Assembly: GCF_000304315.1 (NCBI RefSeq)
Contig: NC_018485.1
Location: 3,566,501-3,630,500, forward strand
Source: Methylocystis sp. SC2
GTDB taxonomy: Bacteria > Pseudomonadota > Alphaproteobacteria > Rhizobiales > Beijerinckiaceae
Direction of reading: 5' to 3'
DNA: 64,000 nucleotides
Shown: piece after piece, positions 36,363-45,504 of the stretch
Layout of the letters: each line of letters starts with the position of its first letter
Position numbering within the stretch: the stretch's first letter is position 1
Notes under the pieces: model-generated
Database searches by the model: none
What the model was told of the DNA's origin: nothing
Seen by the model: only the letters and a program-made list of their open reading frames with translations
Made by a program: the position numbers and the translations under genes

Positions 36363-37526
36363 TTGCGCATTCATGGAAAAGAAACGCTGACGCGCTTAAG
36401 CGCGCTCTTGATCGCGGCGTCGCTTGCCGGCTGCGTGTCGGACGGCATGCGCATGGTCGACGGCCACGTCGGCAACGCCGTTTCGCTTGTCTCGGGAGTC
36501 CAGGGGGAGCCGTCGAATGTCGCCATTTTCGTTGCATCGACGCGGCGTTCCGAAGGCGCGACTGACGATGGCCGGGCGCATTTTTCGCTGACGTCGATCG
36601 GCGTTCCCTTCAACCATCGCGCCGGCAATATCGAGCGCCCAAGCTTCGGCGGCGCCGATCGGCGACGGCATTTCACCGTGCTGTCGAAGCGCAATATGGA
36701 TGAGCGGGAGTTCTACGGCGAAGTCGCCTCGCATGTCTCGGGGCGCATCGGCAATTCGCGCGACGTGTTGCTTTACGTGCACGGCTTCAACACCGGAGCC
36801 GAGGAGGCGCGCTTTCGTCTGGCGCAGATCGTCGCCGACGGACGCTTCTCCGGCGTTCCCGCGCTCTTTGCCTGGAATTCCCGAGGCGGGCTGTTCAATT
36901 ATGAGTCCGACAAGGAAGCGGCGACGGTCTCACGCGACGCGCTTGAGAAGCTCGTCGTCGAACTGTCGCGCACGCCCGGCGTCGGCCGCATCCATGTGCT
37001 CGCCCATTCGATGGGCGCCTGGCTGACGATGGAGACGCTGCGCGGCGTCGCGCAGTCCGGCCATCCGGATCTCGACGGGAAGCTCGGCGAAGTCATGCTC
37101 GCGGCGCCCGACATTGACCTCAACGTTTTCCGGCAGCAGATCGCCCGCCTCGATCCGCGGCACGTGTCGATCTTCGTCGCGAACAATGATCGCGCCCTAT
37201 CGCTGTCTTCGCGCATCGCCGGCGACCGGCCGCGCCTCGGCGCGATGAACCCGACCAATCCCGAAGACAAGTCGGAACTCGACCGGCTCGGCGTCGCCGT
37301 GCACGATATTTCGTCCTTCTCGACGGATTTCGTCGGTCACGGCGCATTCGCCGAAGCGCCCGACGTGGTGCGAAAGATCGGCGCGCAGCTGACGGCCCCG
37401 CGCCCGGGGGAGGCCGAGACGCAAGCGGTGATTGACGCGAGCGGCGGAACCGCCCCCGTCGGGCCGCCGCCGCTTAATCAGAAAGTCGAGGTCCAGCCCC
37501 TGGCGCCGCTCGCCGCCGCCCAGTGA
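36363..37526 (+). CDS. Alpha/beta hydrolase of unknown function (DUF900-type lipoprotein)
   Basis: About 387 residues if begun at the TTG at 36363. The start is uncertain because the only well-placed alternatives lie in frame at 36231 and later. The early sequence LSALLIAASLAGC is a lipobox, so it is likely a lipoprotein. The hydrolase fold shows LLYVHGFN (oxyanion region), the nucleophile elbow LAHSMGAW, and a C-terminal DFVGHGAF with the catalytic His; this is the DUF900 pattern. Substrate unknown. The C-terminus is Pro-rich. It is divergent from pqqB. Confidence 0.8.
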   Translation: MRIHGKETLTRLSALLIAASLAGCVSDGMRMVDGHVGNAVSLVSGVQGEPSNVAIFVASTRRSEGATDDGRAHFSLTSIGVPFNHRAGNIERPSFGGADRRRHFTVLSKRNMDEREFYGEVASHVSGRIGNSRDVLLYVHGFNTGAEEARFRLAQIVADGRFSGVPALFAWNSRGGLFNYESDKEAATVSRDALEKLVVELSRTPGVGRIHVLAHSMGAWLTMETLRGVAQSGHPDLDGKLGEVMLAAPDIDLNVFRQQIARLDPRHVSIFVANNDRALSLSSRIAGDRPRLGAMNPTNPEDKSELDRLGVAVHDISSFSTDFVGHGAFAEAPDVVRKIGAQLTAPRPGEAETQAVIDASGGTAPVGPPPLNQKVEVQPLAPLAAAQ

Positions 37527-38021
37527 GCCGATTTCGAGAGTCTGTGCCATGTTATCGAGGAAGTATGGAGCCTTGTATGACGTTCGAGCGCGCTCTGGAA
37601 GAAGACATCCTGTTAGTTCTGCCCTCTGTTGGTCGATTTAAGTCGGGGAGCGAGATCGCCCAAAAGGTAGCGCCGCTGAGGGAACGAGAAGTTAGGAGCT
37701 TGCTATGTTCGTAAGGCGGGGCGCTCTGACGCTCAATCGGGGCGGCGGCGGTTGGCCTTGGCTATACGGAAGACCCGCGTTACGCCGGATTTAAGCCATT
37801 GCCCACCACTCCTAAAGGCGAAAAGCCATCCCTCAGACCGCGACGCGAGAACCCTCAAACGTCGTGCCAATCTGGTCAGGATTTCGCATTCATCCCCAAA
37901 GGATCTGGCGTACTGCTCGTTCCCGTACCTGAGCGCGATCAACTGGCCGGGATCGCAAAGTGTGCAAAGGCGGAAAACCATCGCGATCGCAAAGATCGCT
38001 TTTGACGTCAGCGCTTATTGC
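37527..38021. other. Gene-poor interval with a possible short frame
   Basis: About 495 bases between a hydrolase gene and pssA. The only frame with a reasonable start is at 37565-37714 (49 codons; GAGGAAGT before the ATG; it contains EEDILLVLPSVGRFKSGSEI). Its codon use is ordinary and it has no motif I know, so I leave it uncalled. The base composition drifts from the neighbours. The rest shows no gene; it may be decayed coding sequence. Confidence 0.35.
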
Positions 38022-38870
38022 TTACGGTAACGCCTCTTTCGGAGCCGCCGCTTTTTCCGCCTCCGCTTTCGCGAGCTTGTTATAGCGCCTCACGCTGAGC
38101 GGAATGGCCGCCAGAAACGCGACGCTGAGCACGGCGAGCAGCTCCATCGGATAGATCGCCAGCAGCAGCGCCGTGACGCCCACGCCGAACAGCACGGGAA
38201 TGACCAGATCGCGCGGGATGCGGCCGATGCGCTTGCCCGAAAAATGCGGAATCCGGCTCGCCATCAAGAAGGCGATGCCCAGCACGTAAACGATATAAAA
38301 GGGCGTCAGCGCCTTGGACGCCGGCAATTCCAAGACCGAAAAATGCAGGTAGAGGGGCAATAGCACCGTCACGGCGCCGGCGGGCGCCGGCATGCCGACA
38401 AAGAATTCGGCCTGCCAGGCGGGCTTCGTCGGATCGTCCATCGTCACATTGAAGCGGGCGAGCCGTAGCGCGCCGGCGATGGCGAAGACGAGCACGGCGA
38501 ACCAGCCGAGGCCTTTGATCTCGTGCAGCGTCCACAGATACAGCAGCAGGCCGGGCGCGACGCCGAAATCGACGAAATCCGAAAGCGAGTCGAGTTCCGC
38601 CCCGAAGCGCGACGTGCCCTTGATGGCGCGCGCCAGGCGGCCGTCCAGCCCGTCGAGCACCGCCGCGGCCATCACCGCCGTCACGGCCGTTTCGAAGCGG
38701 CCTTCGATTCCATAGCGGATCGCCGTCAGCCCCATGCACAGGGCGAGCAGCGTCACGAGATTGGGAAGAACGATGCGCAAGGGAATATTGCGAAATCGCA
38801 GCCGACGCTGTTCGGAGGGCGTCAGGGTTCCTTCTTGTGAATTGCGCCCGGAGAAGAACGGATCGGCCAT
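38022..38870 (-). CDS. pssA: CDP-diacylglycerol-serine O-phosphatidyltransferase
   Basis: A 282-residue CDP-alcohol phosphatidyltransferase. The catalytic DGLDGRLARAIKGTSRFGAELDSLSD matches the D-G-x2-A-R-x8-G-x3-D-x3-D pattern of the family. Several hydrophobic helices follow. It makes phosphatidylserine, which Psd (next upstream in the operon) decarboxylates to phosphatidylethanolamine. The psd stop lies 8 bases before this start, so the order psd-pssA on the minus strand is an operon, a standard alphaproteobacterial arrangement. Confidence 0.95.
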   Translation of the reverse strand: MADPFFSGRNSQEGTLTPSEQRRLRFRNIPLRIVLPNLVTLLALCMGLTAIRYGIEGRFETAVTAVMAAAVLDGLDGRLARAIKGTSRFGAELDSLSDFVDFGVAPGLLLYLWTLHEIKGLGWFAVLVFAIAGALRLARFNVTMDDPTKPAWQAEFFVGMPAPAGAVTVLLPLYLHFSVLELPASKALTPFYIVYVLGIAFLMASRIPHFSGKRIGRIPRDLVIPVLFGVGVTALLLAIYPMELLAVLSVAFLAAIPLSVRRYNKLAKAEAEKAAAPKEALP

Positions 38871-38877
38871 GGCGTGT

Positions 38878-39576
38878 TCAACCCGCCTTGAAGGACAGCG
38901 CAGGGGCGCCGGCGGTCATGTCGGCGAGTATCGTCTCGCCGGCGATGGCCCGGGACCCGATCGCCACCATGGGCCGGGCCGATGACGGCATATAGACGTC
39001 GACGCGCGACCCAAAGCGAATCAGACCGAAACGGTCGCCGACGCCGATCTGCTCGCCTTCCTTGACGAATCCGACGATGCGCCGTGCGACGAGACCAGCG
39101 ATCTGCACCACCCCAAAGCGCCCCGACGGCGCTTCGATGACCATGCCGCTGCGTTCATTGTCGTCGCTGGCCTTGTCGAGGTCGGCGTTGAGGAACAGGC
39201 CCGGCTTATAAGCAATTCTCGAAATGCGGCCGGTGATCGGCGCACGGTTCACATGCACATCGAAGACGCTCATGAACACGGAGATGCGCTGCATCGGCTC
39301 GGCTCCCAGGCCGAGTTCGGCCGGCGGCAGAAAGAAGCCGACGGCGCTGACCACGCCGTCTGCGGGCGAGATGACGAGCCCTTCCCGCAGCGGCGTCACC
39401 CGCGGCGGATTGCGGAAGAAATAGGCGCACCAGGCGGTGGCGATGAAGCCCATCCAGCCGAGCGTCGGCGACAGCCAGTCAAGCAGAAAGGAAACGGTGG
39501 CGAAACCGGCGATGAAGACATAGCCTTCCGGATGGATCGGAACGAGCGATTTACGGACGGAATCGATGATCGACAT
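38878..39576 (-). CDS. psd: Phosphatidylserine decarboxylase proenzyme
   Basis: A 232-residue pyruvoyl enzyme that self-cleaves at the Gly-Ser of [12 protein letters not shown] to create the pyruvoyl group. It converts phosphatidylserine to phosphatidylethanolamine at the membrane. The N-terminus ([25 protein letters not shown]) has a membrane segment, and the HVNRAPITG segment is typical. The start is ambiguous: 39576 begins [10 protein letters not shown] as in relatives, but an in-frame ATG at 39627 adds 17 basic residues. It forms an operon with pssA. Confidence 0.94.
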   Translation of the reverse strand: MSIIDSVRKSLVPIHPEGYVFIAGFATVSFLLDWLSPTLGWMGFIATAWCAYFFRNPPRVTPLREGLVISPADGVVSAVGFFLPPAELGLGAEPMQRISVFMSVFDVHVNRAPITGRISRIAYKPGLFLNADLDKASDDNERSGMVIEAPSGRFGVVQIAGLVARRIVGFVKEGEQIGVGDRFGLIRFGSRVDVYMPSSARPMVAIGSRAIAGETILADMTAGAPALSFKAG

Positions 39577-39663
39577 GCGGGCCTGCTTTCGTGGCGGGCT
39601 GAACAGCGCGCGCGTTTCCTTTGCCATGTTGCGGCGCCAAAGTCACGGATGCGCGGCGCCGGA

Positions 39664-40866
39664 TCATGGCAGCCGCAGGATGCGGCACGGGTCGCCGTTC
39701 GTCAGGGGCGGCGCGCCCGGCTCGCGGATCAGCAGCGCCTGCGATTGCGCCAGTTCGGTGAGCAGCGACGAATCCTGCAGCGGCTGCGGCGTCGCGACGG
39801 TCCGGCCATTTTCGTCCACGGCGAGCCGCGCGCGCATATAGTCGCGTCGCCCCTTGTTGGCGGGAAGATCGGCGCCGGCGACGGCCGTCTCGGTTCGGTC
39901 GGCGCCGGCGTCCGGATCGCCCTGCAGTGCGCGCAGGAGCGGCGCGAGGAACACCAGAGCGCAGACAAAGGACGCGACCGGATTGCCGGGAAGGCCGAGG
40001 ATGCGCGCCTCGCCCAGCGCCCCGTAAATCAGGGGCTTGCCCGGCCGCATCGCGATCTTCCAGAAGTCGAGCGACATGCCCTGCCGCGCCAGCGCCGGGC
40101 GCAGCAGATCGCGGTCGCCCACCGACGCGCCGCCGAGCGTCACCAGAACGTCGGCGCGCGCCTCGCGGGCAAGGCCAATGCCGCGTTCGAGTGCCGCGAG
40201 ATCGTCGCGGAAGATGCCGAGGTCGATCACTTCGGCGCCGGCGTCTTCGGCGATGGCGGCGACAGCCAGATTGTTGCAGGAGATGATCTGCGACGGGCCG
40301 GGCTCGGCGCCCGGCGGCACGAGTTCGTCGCCCGAAGCGATGATCGCCACGCGCGGGCGCCGCGCGACAGGAATTGCAGCGTGGTTCATCGCCGCCGCGA
40401 GCGCGAGTTCGGCCGGGCCAAGGCGCACGCCGGCGGCGAGCGCGACCGCGCCTTCGCGAAAGTCGAGGCCAGCTCCGCGAATATGCGGGCCGGGCGGGGC
40501 GCCTGCCGTCAACGCTCCGTCGGCGACGACAGCGTCTTCCTGCAGCAATATCGCGTCGGCGCCCTCGGGGACCGGCGCGCCGGTGAAGATGCGGATGGCT
40601 TCGCCCGCCCGGAGCGCCGCTCCATAGCTGTGGCCTGCGGCGCTTTCGCCGACGATGCGCAGCGGCCCGGCGACGAGATCAGCGGCGCGCAGCGCAAAGC
40701 CGTCCATGGCCGAGACGGCGACGGGCGGCTGGCTGCGGCGGGCGGCAAGGTCGGCGGCCAGGGTGCGGCCGCGCGCGCGCGCCAGCGGGGTCAATTCTTC
40801 GCCAAGCCTTGAAGCCCCAGCGAGCACCCGCGCCAGCGCGTCGGGAACGGAAAGAAGCTTATCCAC
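39664..40866 (-). CDS. moeA: Molybdopterin molybdenumtransferase MoeA
   Basis: A 400-residue enzyme that inserts molybdate into adenylated molybdopterin. The conserved segments VSAMDGFALRAAD, GEAIRIFTGAPVPEGAD, IASGDELVPPG, VTLGGASVGDRD and LGLPGNPVASFVCA are all present. The GTG at 40866 (VDKLLSVPDAL) is chosen; translation further upstream gives Arg/Ser-rich sequence unlike the family. It overlaps by 8 bases a possible short membrane peptide that lies between it and moaC. Confidence 0.93.
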   Translation of the reverse strand: MDKLLSVPDALARVLAGASRLGEELTPLARARGRTLAADLAARRSQPPVAVSAMDGFALRAADLVAGPLRIVGESAAGHSYGAALRAGEAIRIFTGAPVPEGADAILLQEDAVVADGALTAGAPPGPHIRGAGLDFREGAVALAAGVRLGPAELALAAAMNHAAIPVARRPRVAIIASGDELVPPGAEPGPSQIISCNNLAVAAIAEDAGAEVIDLGIFRDDLAALERGIGLAREARADVLVTLGGASVGDRDLLRPALARQGMSLDFWKIAMRPGKPLIYGALGEARILGLPGNPVASFVCALVFLAPLLRALQGDPDAGADRTETAVAGADLPANKGRRDYMRARLAVDENGRTVATPQPLQDSSLLTELAQSQALLIREPGAPPLTNGDPCRILRLP

Positions 40867-41002
40867 GCGAAAATCTATCCCCGGTTCGCAACGCGGCGGA
40901 AATGAATGCGCAGAGGCTTTCGGCCGCGAGCGCGACGAGCACGAACACTGTCGCAAGCGTCGCGTCAATGTCGACGCCGGGGTAAGCGATGACGCCGCCC
41001 AA
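40859..41002 (-). CDS. Possible 47-residue membrane peptide between moaC and moeA
   Basis: A TTG at 41002, just after the moaC stop (41009), opens a 47-codon frame with one hydrophobic helix (LATVFVLVALAAESLCAFIS) and a basic end (LRTGDRFSRG). Its stop overlaps the moeA start by 8 bases, the type of overlap seen with translational coupling. No good Shine-Dalgarno is seen before the TTG. It may be the eroded end of a lost gene or a real small protein. Confidence 0.3.
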   Translation of the reverse strand: MGGVIAYPGVDIDATLATVFVLVALAAESLCAFISAALRTGDRFSRG

Positions 41003-41008
41003 GTCGAT

Positions 41009-41488
41009 TTATCCGTCGCGTCGCCAGTCCCCGGACTTGCCGCCGCGCTTCTCGACGAGTTCGACGCCTTCGATGCGCATGCCGCGATCCGCGGCCTTCA
41101 GCATGTCGTAAATGGTCAGACAGGCGATGGAGACGGCCGTCAGCGCCTCCATCTCGACGCCGGTCCTGCCGGTGACAGAGGCTTCGGCCAGGACGCGCAG
41201 GCCCGGCAATGACTCGTCGGGCGTGATCTCGACCGAGACGCTCGACAAGGGAAGAGGATGGCACAGCGGAATGAGGTCGCTCGTCTTCTTGGCCGCCAGA
41301 ATCCCTGCAACGCGGGCGACGCCGAAAACGTCGCCTTTCTTGGCCTGACCTTCGACGGCGAGACGCAGAGTTTCGCGCGCCATCGCCACATGGCCGCGGG
41401 CAAGCGCGACGCGCGACGTCTCGGCCTTCGCCGACACGTCGACCATATGCGCTTCGCCTGACGCGCCGATGTGAGTCAGCGCGCTCAT
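41009..41488 (-). CDS. moaC: Cyclic pyranopterin monophosphate synthase
   Basis: A 159-residue enzyme that closes cyclic pyranopterin monophosphate, the first intermediate of molybdenum cofactor synthesis. [30 protein letters not shown] and [16 protein letters not shown] are the family blocks with the active-site His, Lys and Asp. The ATG at 41488 is one base from the trpC stop, so both belong to the trp-mo operon. The longer frame to 41578 overlaps trpC. Confidence 0.95.
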   Translation of the reverse strand: MSALTHIGASGEAHMVDVSAKAETSRVALARGHVAMARETLRLAVEGQAKKGDVFGVARVAGILAAKKTSDLIPLCHPLPLSSVSVEITPDESLPGLRVLAEASVTGRTGVEMEALTAVSIACLTIYDMLKAADRGMRIEGVELVEKRGGKSGDWRRDG

Positions 41489-41489
41489 G

Positions 41490-42329
41490 TCACGCGCCGG
41501 CGGGGGACTTATGCGCGCCTGAATTCTGACTGGCCGTCGCGCCTTGCAGGAGTTCGCGCGCAGCCGCTTCGACGTCATGTTTGCGCATCAGGCTCTCGCC
41601 GACGAGGAAGGTGAAGATGTGCGATTTTTCGAGGCGCACGCAGTCGTCATGCATCGTGATGCCGCTTTCGGCGACAATGATCCTGTCGCGTGGAATCTTC
41701 TCGGCGAGTCTCTCGCTGACTTCGAGCGACACTTTGAAATCGCGCAGATCGCGATTGTTCACGCCGATCAGGCGCGTCTCCAGCGCCAGGGCGCGATCGA
41801 GCTCCCGCTCGTCATGCACTTCGACGAGCACGTCCATGCGCAGATCATGCGCGGCCGTGTTCAGCGCCTTCGCTTCGTCATCGTCGACGGCGGCCATGAT
41901 GATGAGGATGCAATCGGCGCCGTACGCGCGCGCCTCATAGACCTGATAGGGATCGAACATGAAATCCTTGCGGAGCGCCGGCAGAAGCGTCGCTTTTCGC
42001 GCGGCTTCGAGATCTTCGAGCCTGCCCTTGAACGAGGGCGCGTCGGTCAGCACGGAAAGACAGGCCGCGCCGCCGGCTTCATAGGCGCGCGCCAATTTCG
42101 GCGGATCGAAGTCTGGGCGAATGACTCCCTTGGAGGGGCTCGCCTTCTTGATCTCGGCGATCAGCGCGATCCGACGCTCATTCAGTTTCTGCTCGATCGC
42201 ATGGACAAAGCCGCGCGGCGGATCATGATCGCGCACGTTGCGCTCGAGCGTCGCGAAGGGCATGCGCACTTTGGCCTCGGAAATCTCGGTGCGCTTATAA
42301 GCTTCAATCTTTCTTAGGATGTCGGTCAT
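41490..42329 (-). CDS. trpC: Indole-3-glycerol phosphate synthase
   Basis: A 279-residue TIM-barrel enzyme of tryptophan synthesis. It has [54 protein letters not shown] and [11 protein letters not shown], which contain the catalytic Lys and Glu residues. It starts [12 protein letters not shown]. Its stop touches moaC; trpD lies 123 bases upstream. The C-terminal tail ([16 protein letters not shown]) is not part of the family core. Confidence 0.95.
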   Translation of the reverse strand: MTDILRKIEAYKRTEISEAKVRMPFATLERNVRDHDPPRGFVHAIEQKLNERRIALIAEIKKASPSKGVIRPDFDPPKLARAYEAGGAACLSVLTDAPSFKGRLEDLEAARKATLLPALRKDFMFDPYQVYEARAYGADCILIIMAAVDDDEAKALNTAAHDLRMDVLVEVHDERELDRALALETRLIGVNNRDLRDFKVSLEVSERLAEKIPRDRIIVAESGITMHDDCVRLEKSHIFTFLVGESLMRKHDVEAAARELLQGATASQNSGAHKSPAGA

Positions 42330-42452
42330 TTTCTCGCCTACGGCGGGCGGGCCGCGACCGCCATCGCTCGAATTCGTTCCGCCGACTGCCGGCTGCTCAT
42401 GAATAGCCGATAAACGGGCGCAATCCTATCCCGATCGACAGGCGAAGAGCGA

Positions 42453-43475
42453 TCAGCCGTCTCGATGGGAGCAGCGGATCAGCGCGTCGAGCTTATCCCG
42501 CGCCGCGCCGGAATCGAGCGCCGCCTCAGCGAGCGCCGCGCCTTCGCGCACGTTTGCGGCGCGCCCGGCGACGACCAGCGCCACGCCGGCGTTGAGGACC
42601 GCGATGTCGCGGTAGGGGTTCTTCGCGCCTTCCAGAACGGCGCGCAGGGCTCTTGCGTTATGCGCCGCGTCGCCGCCGACAAGCGCCTGAATCGTCGCGC
42701 GGGGCAATCCGGCCTCCTCCGGCGAAAGGTCAAAGCTGCGGATCTCGCCGTCTTCGAGGGCGACGACATGGGTCACCCCCGTCGTCGTCGCCTCATCCAG
42801 CCCATCGCCGCCATGCAGCAGCCAGACGCGCTTTGCGCCGAGTTCCCGAAGCGAACGGGCCAAAGGTTCGAGCCAGTCGCGGGAGAAGACTCCGATCATC
42901 TGCCGCTCGACCCGCGCGGGGTTACACAGAGGACCAAGCAAATTGAAGATGGTGCGCACGCCGAGTTCGCGTCTCACCGGCGCGGCGTGGCGCATGGCCG
43001 GGTGGTGCGTCGTCGCGGCCATGAAGCAGATTCCGGCGTCTTGAAGCGATGCGGCGGCGGCGGCCGGCGAAACGCCGACCTTGACGCCGAGTTCGCCGAG
43101 CACGTCGGAGGAACCCGAAAGCGACGACGCCGCCTTGCCGCCATGTTTGGCGACGATCGCGCCGGCGGCTGCCGCGACGATCGCGGCCAGAGTGGAAATA
43201 TTGTACGTGCCGGCGCCGTCCCCGCCGGTTCCGACGATGTCGATTGCGCCGGCCGGCGCTTCGACCGGCGTCATCGCTGCGCGCATCGCCTCCGCGGCCC
43301 CGATGATCTCGTCGATCGTCTCGCCGCGCAGGCGCAGGCCCATGAGAAAGGCCCCAAGCTGCGCCGGCGTGGCGTCGCCACGAAAAATAAGAGAAAACGC
43401 CGCTCGCGCCTCGTCGCGGGCGAGGGGCGCGCCGGAGACCAGCGCGGCGATGTAGGACTTGAAATCCTCGCTCAC
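42453..43475 (-). CDS. trpD: Anthranilate phosphoribosyltransferase
   Basis: A 340-residue enzyme that joins anthranilate to PRPP. DIVGTGGDGAGTYNISTLAA is the PRPP-binding motif, followed by KHGGKAASSLSGSSDVLGELGVK and the HHPAMRHAAPVRRELGVRTIFNLLGPLCNP anthranilate region. It lies 70 bases after trpG and 123 before trpC in the same direction. The short gaps make a single trpG-D-C-moaC-moeA transcript likely. Confidence 0.96.
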   Translation of the reverse strand: MSEDFKSYIAALVSGAPLARDEARAAFSLIFRGDATPAQLGAFLMGLRLRGETIDEIIGAAEAMRAAMTPVEAPAGAIDIVGTGGDGAGTYNISTLAAIVAAAAGAIVAKHGGKAASSLSGSSDVLGELGVKVGVSPAAAAASLQDAGICFMAATTHHPAMRHAAPVRRELGVRTIFNLLGPLCNPARVERQMIGVFSRDWLEPLARSLRELGAKRVWLLHGGDGLDEATTTGVTHVVALEDGEIRSFDLSPEEAGLPRATIQALVGGDAAHNARALRAVLEGAKNPYRDIAVLNAGVALVVAGRAANVREGAALAEAALDSGAARDKLDALIRCSHRDG

Positions 43476-43545
43476 TGTCGTTCAGCGCCGTTGCGCAAGG
43501 GCCGGGGCGTCGGCCGACCGCTGCGGGCGACCCTCGAAGCGGTCC

Positions 43546-44160
43546 TCACGCGGCCTTCTCGCGCCGCCGGGGCCCCTGGTTCCATTCTCGCGCGAGATCA
43601 AGGAAATTTTGTAGAATTTTGTGGCCGTGCTGCGAGGTGATGCTCTCGGGATGGAACTGCACGCCATGCGTTGGCAGCGTCTTATGCGACAGCGCCATGA
43701 TGAGGCCGTCCGGCGTCTCGGCGGTCACGCGCAAGCAGTCGGGAAGGGTGTCGCGGCTGACGATCAGCGAGTGGTAGCGCGTCGCCTGAAATGGCCCGTC
43801 GATGCCGCGAAACACGGCGTCGCCATGGTGGAGAATGGTGGCCATCTTGCCGTGGATCGGCAAGGGCGCCCGAATGACGTCGCCGCCAAACACCTCGCCG
43901 ATCGACTGATGGCCGAGGCAGACGCCGAAAATCGGCACGGTCTCGGCGGCGGCTGAGATCAGCTCCATGCAGATGCCCGCTTCATGCGGCGTGCAGGGGC
44001 CGGGCGACAGCACGATCGCGTCGGGTCCGCCGGCCAGCACTTCGGCGACCGAAACGGCGTCGTTGCGGTGCACGGTGACGTTCGCGCCCAGCTGGCCAAA
44101 ATAGTGAACCAGGTTGAAGGTGAAGCTGTCGTAGTTGTCTATAAGCGTGACGTTGGACAT
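43546..44160 (-). CDS. trpG: Anthranilate synthase glutamine amidotransferase subunit
   Basis: A 204-residue class I glutamine amidotransferase that supplies ammonia to TrpE. IDNYDSFTFNLV and LSPGPCTPHEAGICMELI precede the nucleophile Cys in GVCLGHQSIGEVFG; the His-Glu of the triad are in GVQFHPESITSQHG. In many relatives trpE lies directly upstream; here trpE is about 2.6 kb away, with four genes between. Confidence 0.96.
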   Translation of the reverse strand: MSNVTLIDNYDSFTFNLVHYFGQLGANVTVHRNDAVSVAEVLAGGPDAIVLSPGPCTPHEAGICMELISAAAETVPIFGVCLGHQSIGEVFGGDVIRAPLPIHGKMATILHHGDAVFRGIDGPFQATRYHSLIVSRDTLPDCLRVTAETPDGLIMALSHKTLPTHGVQFHPESITSQHGHKILQNFLDLAREWNQGPRRREKAA

Positions 44161-44229
44161 TGGGCTGCTGTCCAGCCTCCTGGCGCGGGTTTGACCGGTT
44201 TTGAGAGTGCAATAGGCCGGGCGGCGGGC

Positions 44230-45342
44230 TTAAGCAACCGTCGGACGGCTATCGTCCCGCGGCGAGAAGCGCCAGTCCGGCCGAACGTCTTTGATCATCA
44301 TGATCTCCGCCAGCGACTGACGGGTCAGGAGACCCAAGAACCGCCCCTCCTCGTCGGTGACGCCGACCGTCTCTCCCCCCGTAAGCTTAGGCAGGACGGC
44401 GTCGATGCTCTCGCGGCCATCGATCGTCTCAGGCTCCTGGCGAACGAAAGGCGCGATGGGCGCGCCGGGTTCGGAGGCCCGCAAGGCTTCGATGATGTTG
44501 GTGCGGGACAGGAAGCCGTTGAGCCGGCGGGAGCCGTCCACGACCGGGAATTCGTCCTGAGAGGTGGCCAGAAGAATGTCCACCGCTTCGCGCACGCTTG
44601 CGCCGCGCTCGATCACGGCGATGCGCGTCTCCATGGCGTCGGCGGCTCTCAGGCCGCGCGCCGCCTCGGACATCGACGTCATCTGCGCTTCGCCCGCCGC
44701 CGCGATATAGACGAAAATCGCGATGAACAGCAGCAGCGGATTTCCGAACAGCCCGATAAATCCGAGGAGGAACGCGAAACCCTGACCGATCTGCGCGGCG
44801 ATGCGCGTCGCACGGCCCTTGCCAATCCAGATCGACAGCGCCGCCCGCAGCACGCGGCCGCCGTCCATCGGAAAGGCCGGGATCAAGTTGAACGCCGCAA
44901 GAAAGATATTCACCGCCGCCAGACGTTTCAGAAGATTGACGGACGGGTCGCTGATCTGGATTCCGTCGGAAACGTCGACGGCGCCAAGAAACAGGATCAG
45001 CGCAGCTGCAATGACGAGATTGACCGCCGGACCCGCGAGCGCGATCAGCAACTCCTGGCGGGGCTTGTCGGGCATCTTTTCCATGTCGGCGACGCCGCCG
45101 ATCGGCAGCAGCGTGATCACCGGCGAGACGATGCCATAGCGCCGCGCGGTCAATATGTGGCCGAACTCATGCAGCACGACGCAGATAAAGATCGCGACGA
45201 TGAACAGAACGCTGTCGCGCGCTGCGACGGCGCCGCCGCGCTGGTAGGCCGCAAAGCCGATCCAACCCAGGAGCAGCAGGAACGTGACGTGAATGCGCAC
45301 GGCGGTCCCCATGAAGGAGCCGATCGTGAGGGACCATCGCAT
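44230..45342 (-). CDS. Site-2 protease family (M50) membrane metalloprotease with CBS domains
   Basis: A 370-residue intramembrane zinc protease. HEFGH (VVLHEFGHILTARRYG) is the zinc motif and NLIPAFPMDGGRVL holds the third ligand Asp. About six hydrophobic segments span residues 18-210. Two CBS domains follow (from ETRIAVIERGASVREA and PETIDGRESIDAVLP), which likely bind adenosine nucleotides. This resembles the CBS-bearing S2P (Rip3/SpoIVFB-like) branch. Target is unknown; a membrane-bound anti-sigma or regulatory protein is possible. Confidence 0.92.
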   Translation of the reverse strand: MRWSLTIGSFMGTAVRIHVTFLLLLGWIGFAAYQRGGAVAARDSVLFIVAIFICVVLHEFGHILTARRYGIVSPVITLLPIGGVADMEKMPDKPRQELLIALAGPAVNLVIAAALILFLGAVDVSDGIQISDPSVNLLKRLAAVNIFLAAFNLIPAFPMDGGRVLRAALSIWIGKGRATRIAAQIGQGFAFLLGFIGLFGNPLLLFIAIFVYIAAAGEAQMTSMSEAARGLRAADAMETRIAVIERGASVREAVDILLATSQDEFPVVDGSRRLNGFLSRTNIIEALRASEPGAPIAPFVRQEPETIDGRESIDAVLPKLTGGETVGVTDEEGRFLGLLTRQSLAEIMMIKDVRPDWRFSPRDDSRPTVA

Positions 45343-45421
45343 TTGAGCTCCTGCGGTCGTGGTTAACAGCGGGTAAGATAGGACTGAGCGGCGCTTTGCG
45401 CTAGAGCGCGGGGATGCGCAC

Positions 45422-45461
45422 GAAAAACGCCGGCGAAGCGGCCCTGGGGCGCTTGCCGGCG
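45422..45461 (-). terminator. Rho-independent terminator after the MarR gene
   Basis: Read on the minus strand, a GC-rich stem of 12 bp (CGCCGGC/AAGCG with one bulged base, around a 9-base loop) is followed by TTTTT. It lies 40 bases past the stop of the MarR gene at 45505. In the other direction there is no T-run. Confidence 0.75.
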
Positions 45462-45504
45462 AGAGAGAGACTAGGGTTGAGAGACGAGAAGAAGCGAGAT
45501 CGCG

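Noticed and set aside
39253..40812. Long 519-codon plus-strand frame
   Set aside because: Shadow opposite moeA and psd; no family sequence, Arg/Gln-rich composition typical of antisense of GC-rich genes.
43984..45366. 460-codon plus-strand frame
   Set aside because: Antisense to the M50 protease and trpG, both with strong family motifs.
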